Shown: in pieces, positions 9,147 through 13,494 of the stretch | Numbering within the stretch: the stretch's first letter is position 1 | How the letters are laid out: each line of letters begins with the position of its first letter | From: Trachelipus rathkii | Taxonomy: Eukaryota; Arthropoda; Malacostraca; Isopoda; Trachelipodidae | Direction of reading: 5' to 3' | DNA: 13,494 bases | Assembly: GCA_015478945.1 (NCBI GenBank) | Contig: JABUQX010061632.1 | Coordinates: 12,501 to 25,994, forward strand | Program-made: the position numbers and the translations under genes | Notes under the pieces: generated by a model | Database searches by the model: none | What the model was told of the DNA's origin: nothing | Seen by the model: only the letters and a program-made list of their open reading frames with translations

Positions 9147-9417
9147 AATATATTAAAATTTTATGTTTGACATCCAAATTCTTAACATGGGTTTGTATCA
9201 TGCAAATCTTGTTTGTCCTGTCACCAGACCAAACAACCTTTACATGATTTTGACCAACATATGCGTTAGATATATTACCTTTGGGTGGTATAAATTTCGC
9301 ATATGTTGGTCAAAATCATGTAAAGGTTGTTTGGTCTGGTGACAGGACAAACAAGATTTGCATGATACAAACCCATGTTAAGAATTTGGATGTCCAACAT
9401 CAAAATTTTTAATACAT
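9147..9417. repeat. foldback element with perfect 97-bp arms
   Basis: Bases 9169-9265 are the exact reverse complement of 9298-9394, with a 32-base spacer. Similarity continues imperfectly outward to about 9150 and 9415 (TTTTATGTTTGACATCC against GGATGTCCAACATCAAAA). No ORF is present. It resembles a foldback transposon or MITE. The right end runs into (AT)n. I see no clear target-site duplication. A related single arm is at 2485-2613. Confidence 0.9.
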
Positions 9418-9420
9418 ATA

Positions 9421-9502
<82 letters not shown>

Positions 9503-9516
9503 ATATATATATATAT
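9414..9516. repeat. (AT)n microsatellite
   Basis: About 100 bases of TA alternation between the foldback and the GGTATCGG block. Confidence 0.95.
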
Positions 9517-9679
9517 CGAATCAATTTAAAGACGCAAAATGTGTGGTATCGGTTAAAGGTATCGGCAAAATTTTACCGATACCGATACTACTTACTCACA
9601 AATTACCAGATACCGATTACCTCAAAAAAATCGACCATACCACCGATACCGATACGTGGTATCGGTGCAATAACTAATA
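9517..9679. repeat. GGTATCGG/CCGATACC cluster
   Basis: A 160-base island between two (AT)n tracts holds GGTATCGG at 9545, 9558 and 9658 and its complement at 9575-9588, 9609-9617 and 9642-9655. The first two face the third as a foldback around AAAATTTT. It looks like a short non-autonomous element or its remnant. The open frames across it are repeat text, not genes. Confidence 0.7.
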
Positions 9680-9691
9680 AATATATATATA

Positions 9692-9736
<45 letters not shown>

Positions 9737-9744
9737 TATATATA
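9680..9744. repeat. (AT)n microsatellite
   Basis: TA alternation that ends exactly where the left inverted tail of PLE copy 2 begins. Confidence 0.95.
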
Positions 9745-10141
9745 AACCGTTTCGTTTTTGCATTGTTGCTTACGGAAACGTAAAAATGCTCGCATTTTGC
9801 GTTCGTTTTTTCAAAAACATTCAAAAAATCGCTCAAGAAAATGCTCACCAACTAAGGAATTCCTTATCTGAAAAGGTTGCTATTTCCCGTGCTTGCGAAT
9901 TTAAGCACGTTCTTACGAAAAATGTAAACAAACAAGATGGCAGCTTGGTGTCTGAAATTGATGAAGGTTCATCAATAAAATCAGCTTTAAATCTAATTTC
10001 TTCCAAATCGATAACTCCATCACAAATAGTTGATCAATACTTGTAATATGAAACCATGTTATTTTTACTTGTTATTCCAAAAACCACGTGCTCCATCACA
10101 ACAGCTGAATTCCAATTGTTTTAAAAACAAAAGTAAAGCCT
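9745..10141 (-). repeat. inverted PLE 3' tail, left end of copy 2
   Basis: Its reverse complement aligns with the tails at 1139-1535 and 11160-11560. It shares CAGCTGTTGTGATGGAG, TTTGTGATGGAGTTATCG, TTAGATTTAAAGCTGATTT, TCGTAAGAACGTGC and ACGAACGCAAA. A TTGATGAA/TTCATCAA hairpin falls at about 9956-9980. It is clearly diverged from both direct tails, with several small indels. Confidence 0.85.
9786..10046 (+). CDS. uncertain 86-aa open frame in the inverted tail
   Basis: The frame runs from ATG at 9786 to TAA at 10044-10046, antisense to the PLE tail. The text (for example EKVAISRACEFKH and SSIKSALNLISSKS) looks like ordinary soluble protein with no membrane segment. The matching antisense frames in the tails at 1139-1535 and 11160-11560 are broken by stops and shifts. 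I do not recognise a family. It may be chance, or a remnant of a longer reading frame in the ancestral element. Confidence 0.2.
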   Translation: MLAFCVRFFKNIQKIAQENAHQLRNSLSEKVAISRACEFKHVLTKNVNKQDGSLVSEIDEGSSIKSALNLISSKSITPSQIVDQYL

Positions 10142-10300
10142 AGCACGAAATCGTGGTCTTTTAAACAGGAAATTAGTGCTAAAAACTTGGCGAGCATTTC
10201 TTATCGAGCGTAAGACAATGACATGACAAAACGAAAAAACGATCTAATAATTAAAAGCAAAGAAAATACCAAAATTCATTCTATCATAAACGCTTCGTAT
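10142..10300. other. spacer of PLE copy 2
   Basis: The stretch between the inverted tail and the hairpin. Bases from about 10264 match copy 1 from about 225. The remainder (10142-10263) has no match in the window and no ORF. Confidence 0.4.
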
Positions 10301-10330
10301 TATTACAATTATGATTAAAGGAGATAGAAC

Positions 10331-10422
10331 TAAAGAAATTAGTCCCAAGTAAAGTATTAGTGGACTCGCTACTTCTATTTATCGCAAGCCCATTAATACT
10401 TTACTTGGGACTAATTTCTTTA
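10331..10422. repeat. 5' hairpin of PLE copy 2
   Basis: Bases 10331-10363 pair with 10390-10422 with one mismatch in 33, around a 26-base loop. Weaker pairing continues outward, with GATTAAAGGAGATAG at about 10314 opposite CATCTCTTAATC after 10425. The right arm is RT coding sequence (YRKP, LLGTNFF), so the left arm is an inverted duplicate of it. Confidence 0.9.
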
Positions 10423-11128
10423 TTTCATCTCTTAATCTATAAAATTGCTGGCTAAGGCTCCCGAATACACAACCTTTTTATTTTTCTGATTGGAAGTTTT
10501 CCATGAAGAAATCACCTTCTCCGTAAATGTTTTAGCTTTAGCCTTTATCCCTCAAACCTTTTTTGATAAACTTGTTTACTTGTTTCTCGATAACACTTGT
10601 CGCCCTAAAACTACTGCATATGATGTTCCTAAACTTCCTGTTTATGCTCGGCTTTCCTACATTGGCCCCCTTTCCAATGATCTTCACTTCAGATTAGAAA
10701 CATTTAAACAAAAACTTTCCCCAATGCAAGTTTCTTATCTTTTATTAACAACAACTCAATTGGCAGTTTCTTTAAGATTAAAGAAAGCATCCCCATGAAC
10801 TTAAGGTCACACATCGTTTACAAATATAAATGTGCCGACTAACATCGACTATGTAGTCAAACTTTTCAATAACTAAAGAGATGCGAGCCATCAAACACAT
10901 GGGCATTTCTTTCGAACTAATCTCCCAATCTCTCAACCAGAGAATTTTAGCTGTCAGAGATCACTATGGACCTCAATAAGCACCCTATATCTCTTCAAAA
11001 ATTCTCCATTCTTCAAAAATGCTTCATACAAAGAAGAATTGAAAATTTGGAATCGCTTCTTATATAAAAACCACTTAAACCTACACTTAACATCCATAAG
11101 ACTTCTTGGCACTCCTGATTGCCTGTAA
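10371..11128 (+). pseudogene. Penelope-like RT C-terminus plus GIY-YIG, copy 2
   Basis: The domain order is the same as in copy 1 and it is better preserved in places: TSIYRKP, LLGTNFF, a 45-base segment missing from copy 1 (FIS, then an in-frame TAA, then IAG text), FDKLVYLFLDNTCR, DVPKLPVYARLSYIGPLSND, then shifts into HTSFTNINVP and IDYV, MRAIKHMGIS, and LNLHLTSIRLLGTPDCL before TAA. These correspond to the RT thumb, the YLGPLS-type linker, the GIY-YIG nuclease and its C-terminal extension. The nuclease Glu of R..EH is Lys (10893-10895), as in copy 1. A 102-codon open stretch at 10490-10798 covers the linker. Several frameshifts separate the parts. RT palm motifs are absent. It cannot encode a working polyprotein. 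Confidence 0.85.
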
Positions 11129-11159
11129 TAATTACCTGAATTTCGTGCCAAAAACGAAC

Positions 11160-11560
11160 ACGATTTACTTTTGCTTTGCAAACAATTGGAATCAGCTGAT
11201 GTGATGGAGCCCGTCGATTTCGGATAAACATATAAAAAAAATAACAAATGGTTTATATTACAAAAAATTGATCAACTATTGTGATGGAGTTTTTGGATTT
11301 TCAAGAAATTAGATTTAAAACTGATTTTATTGAATGAAATATTCATCAATTCAAACGGGCCTACCACGCCTTCATTTTTTTGGTTTACACATTTTCGTAA
11401 GAACATGCTAAATTCAGCAATCACAGGAAATAGCAACATTATAGAATTAAGGAAGTTAATTACATTTGGTAAGCATTTCTTACGATTTTGCGCAGTTTAA
11501 CAAAAACGAATGCAAACTCTAGCATTTCTTACGTTTCGTAAGCACAAATGCAAAAAGGTC
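11160..11560 (+). repeat. PLE 3' tail, right end of copy 2
   Basis: Direct match to 1139-1535 and inverted match to 9745-10141. It contains TGATGTGATGGAG and TTGTGATGGAG, TTGAATGAAATATTCATCAA, and near the end two related motifs, TTACATTTGGTAAGCA and TTACGTTTCGTAAGCA, about 75 bases apart. The second is a small perfect TTACG/CGTAA palindrome. Confidence 0.8.
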
Positions 11561-11861
11561 AATATCTCTGCATCATTTAAGCCAAATGTTCATTTGGGCG
11601 TTAGGGGATGAACTACTGGTTTCTCAAGAAAAATATTAGCGTATTCGGACTCTGGAAGAAAAAATACCATACAAAATGTTAAAATACTGCTGGAAAAAGT
11701 TTTTTTTTTCCTTTTAATATAAGGAAAAATTAAAAATAAACAATTTGAATTGGCTACAAACAAATGTCAAAATAAAAAATGTACGTCTTTAATAATAAAA
11801 ATTCAATTAAGTTTTTCCAAATTTTTGTGTGAAAAGTTTATACAAAATTTTTTTTGGAGTC
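11561..11861. other. unassigned AT-rich spacer
   Basis: No gene or family-level repeat seen. A TTTTCC/GGAAAA hairpin around TTTTAATATAA lies at about 11707-11729. Confidence 0.5.
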
Positions 11862-13494
11862 GATTGACTGAAATTAGACCATGACATCCGGGAAGCCTTC
11901 TCAACTGGTGGGATGGTTCTTGGTGTCTTTTTTGACCTTGAAAAAGCTTACAACACAACGTGGAGAACTGGGATTCTCCTTAAACTTCCCTCACTTGGTT
12001 TCCGCAGACAACTCCCTCTTTTCATCAAATACCTTCTGTCAAACAGATCTATCCAGGTTCAGTGCTCTTCTATTCTGTCATGCCACTTTACTCTGCGAGA
12101 AGGCGTTCCGCAGGTGTTCCTAAGTGTACTACTATTGCTGCTCAGCATTAATGATATCGTACTTCTATCCCAGCGACTGTCAATTTCTCTCTCTATGTCG
12201 ATGACCTTGCGTTATACATAGCCGGTGCCAAGCAGCCTTTTCTCAAATGGCAACTTCAACTAGCTATTGAGAATATTTCAAAATGGGGTAACTCCCCATG
12301 CCTTCCGTTTTTCTCCCACCAAAACCTCAGCAGTGCTTTTCAAGAAAAAAGGGAATCGAAGAACTTGCCACCTTTCTTCAGCAAACCTAACCTTATACGG
12401 TTCACCCATTCCTATTACTTCACAGTCAAATTTCTAGGACTCATTCTAGATGACCACTTAACATACCTACCCCACATATTGAACACTTAAAAACAACTTG
12501 TCATCGCGCGCTGATGTATTACGTCATCTCTTGTACCTCAAATCTTGCGGGCGCTATTGCAAGTCCCTTTACGTCTATATATTCGGCCTAGTTCGATCGA
12601 AGCTTGACTATATGGTTGTGTAGTATATGGTCAGGCCTCCCTACTCTACTGCATCTGTTGGATCCCATTCAAAACGAGGTCATCCCATATCTCCACTGGA
12701 GCCTTCCGATCGTCCCCCCGTGTAAGCCTTGGTTGAATCCAAAGTGATGCCACTCTCTCTTCGAGAGAATACATCAGTGTAACAAGTTATCTTCGTTTAC
12801 AAACCCCAATACCGTCTGCCCTGACACCGATTCTGAAGGAGTACCTCAGAATCTTAAATTACTGGCCATTGCGAACACGGTTCATAAACATCCTTAATTT
12901 TTCGCTTAACATCCCTTTACATAAGTTGCTTTGCCTTTCTCATAACGATGAAGGATATAACACCTTGGCTATTCCCGCTCCCACCATTTGTTGGCTCTGA
13001 CCTCTCTCTCAAAATCAAGCCACTTGCTGCCTTGTTAAAGACATCATTTCTGTCTCATTCCGCAGTTCATGATTGAGTTTACTCCAGTATTTATTGACGG
13101 CTCTAAAACAGACAGGGGACAGTGTGGGGGCATCTGCTGTCTTTCCTGATCGCAACCCTTTCCCATACCCTCCCCCCTCCATTGCGTTCAATTTTCACAG
13201 CGCAAAAATTAATGGCTAATAAGATTCGCTTTCTCGAATTCAATCCTTAACCAGATCAATCTTATTGTCATTTATTCAGATTTGCTCAGCGTGCTATAAG
13301 CGCTTAAAAAACCCCTATTAAAAAAAAACAATGGTACTGCTGTTGCCAGCAATTTCTTCGCGCTCCATTCCCGCAAGAAAAAAATTTATTTTATGTTGGA
13401 CCCTTCTCATGTAGGGGATAACTGGCAATGAAATTGCTGACAGAGAGGCCAAAAATGCACCTCCTCATTTCGAGTTGTTCCATACCTCCATCCC
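11862..13494 (+). pseudogene. Jockey-type LINE: RT and RNase H, truncated and frameshifted
   Basis: The fragment enters the RT at HDIREAFSTGG, continues with VFFDLEKAYNTTW (motif A Asp codon at 11934), LPLFIKYLLSNRSIQV, LREGVPQ, then after a frame change FSLYVDD (12194-12205), KFLGLILDDHLTYLPHI, and IQNEV..STGAFRSSP-type thumb text. An RNase H starts near VFIDGSK (Asp codon 13096-13098) and shows PSHVG and GNEIADREAK at about 13400-13455 after another shift. This order is typical of Jockey-clade non-LTR elements, where the RT works by target-primed reverse transcription. The upstream ORF1 and endonuclease are missing (5' truncation near 11862), and many indels break the frame. The 3' end runs past the window. 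Clade assignment is by motif text, not by tree. Confidence 0.85.

Larger units (their letters stand above)
9745..11560 (+). mobile_element. PLE-derived unit, copy 2, with inverted tails
   Basis: The unit has an inverted 3' tail at 9745-10141, a spacer, a 5' hairpin, a truncated RT/GIY-YIG segment and a direct 3' tail at 11160-11560. The two tails form imperfect inverted termini of about 400 bp. The inner part from about 10264 onward matches copy 1 (225-1535). The left end abuts (AT)n directly, suggesting insertion into the microsatellite. PLE insertions with inverted or tandem flanking pieces are known. Having no RT catalytic core, this unit would depend on an intact PLE elsewhere. Confidence 0.75.

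Noticed and set aside
9200..9370. CTGGTGACAGGA in the foldback as a tRNA primer binding site
   Set aside because: It resembles some LTR-element PBS text, but it lies within inverted arms on both strands and is not placed just after an LTR.
9745..9790. ACGAAAC on the minus strand, also near 11535, as a hammerhead 3' core in PLE tails
   Set aside because: No CTGANGA core lies at suitable distance on the same strand in either tail, so I cannot support a ribozyme by eye. A covariance-model search would decide.
9375..9851. Frames with Ile-Tyr runs on both strands
   Set aside because: They are translation of (AT)n and the GGTATCGG repeat.
10954..11247. 97-aa and 72-aa minus-strand frames over the GIY-YIG end of PLE copy 2
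   Set aside because: They are antisense shadows of the PLE remnant and tail, and they overlap each other.
11881..12123. 80-aa frame starting at 11881
   Set aside because: It is out of phase with the Jockey RT, whose motifs lie in the overlapping frame.

Overview
This window looks like AT-rich, non-coding animal DNA, probably from an invertebrate, packed with retroelements and simple repeats. I see no host gene, rRNA or tRNA. The animal assignment rests on the element types: a BEL/Pao LTR retrotransposon, Penelope-like elements with a GIY-YIG domain, and a Jockey-type LINE with an RNase H domain. Long (AT)n tracts and a 53-nt poly-C tract add to the picture. An arthropod or other marine invertebrate is a guess and the species is not determined.

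Layout, left to right. Bases 1-225 hold a degenerate CCCTGACTTT-type repeat. Bases 225-1535 are a decayed Penelope-like element (PLE copy 1). It contains a 5' hairpin, the thumb and C-terminal part of the reverse transcriptase, a GIY-YIG remnant interrupted by poly-C, and a non-coding 3' tail. Bases 1592-2145 and 2374-2490 are (AT)n tracts around a short unassigned piece. Bases 2485-2613 are half of a foldback repeat.

Bases 2840-8525 are a nearly complete BEL/Pao Gag-Pol. The order is DUF1759-type Gag, poly-Asn, three zinc knuckles, aspartic protease, RT, RNase H, integrase and a DUF5641-type C-terminus. It is split into two long overlapping frames by one shift inside RNase H. I could not find a matching LTR pair.

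Bases 9147-9417 are a foldback with perfect 97-bp arms, and one arm repeats the piece at 2485-2613, so the BEL element lies between direct repeats. After more (AT)n and a cluster of GGTATCGG motifs comes PLE copy 2 (9745-11560). It carries the same 5' hairpin and partial coding segment as copy 1. It also has an inverted copy of its own 3' tail at its left end, making a roughly 1.8-kb unit with about 400-bp inverted termini. Bases 11561-11861 are unassigned. From about 11862 to the window end is a 5'-truncated, frameshifted Jockey-like RT plus RNase H.

The genes do not form a host pathway; each belongs to a separate mobile element. The most unusual structure is the PLE-derived unit. Two copies share the same truncation and inverted 5' fold, which suggests that this rearranged form itself was copied. 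The perfect foldback next to the BEL element is the second point of interest.
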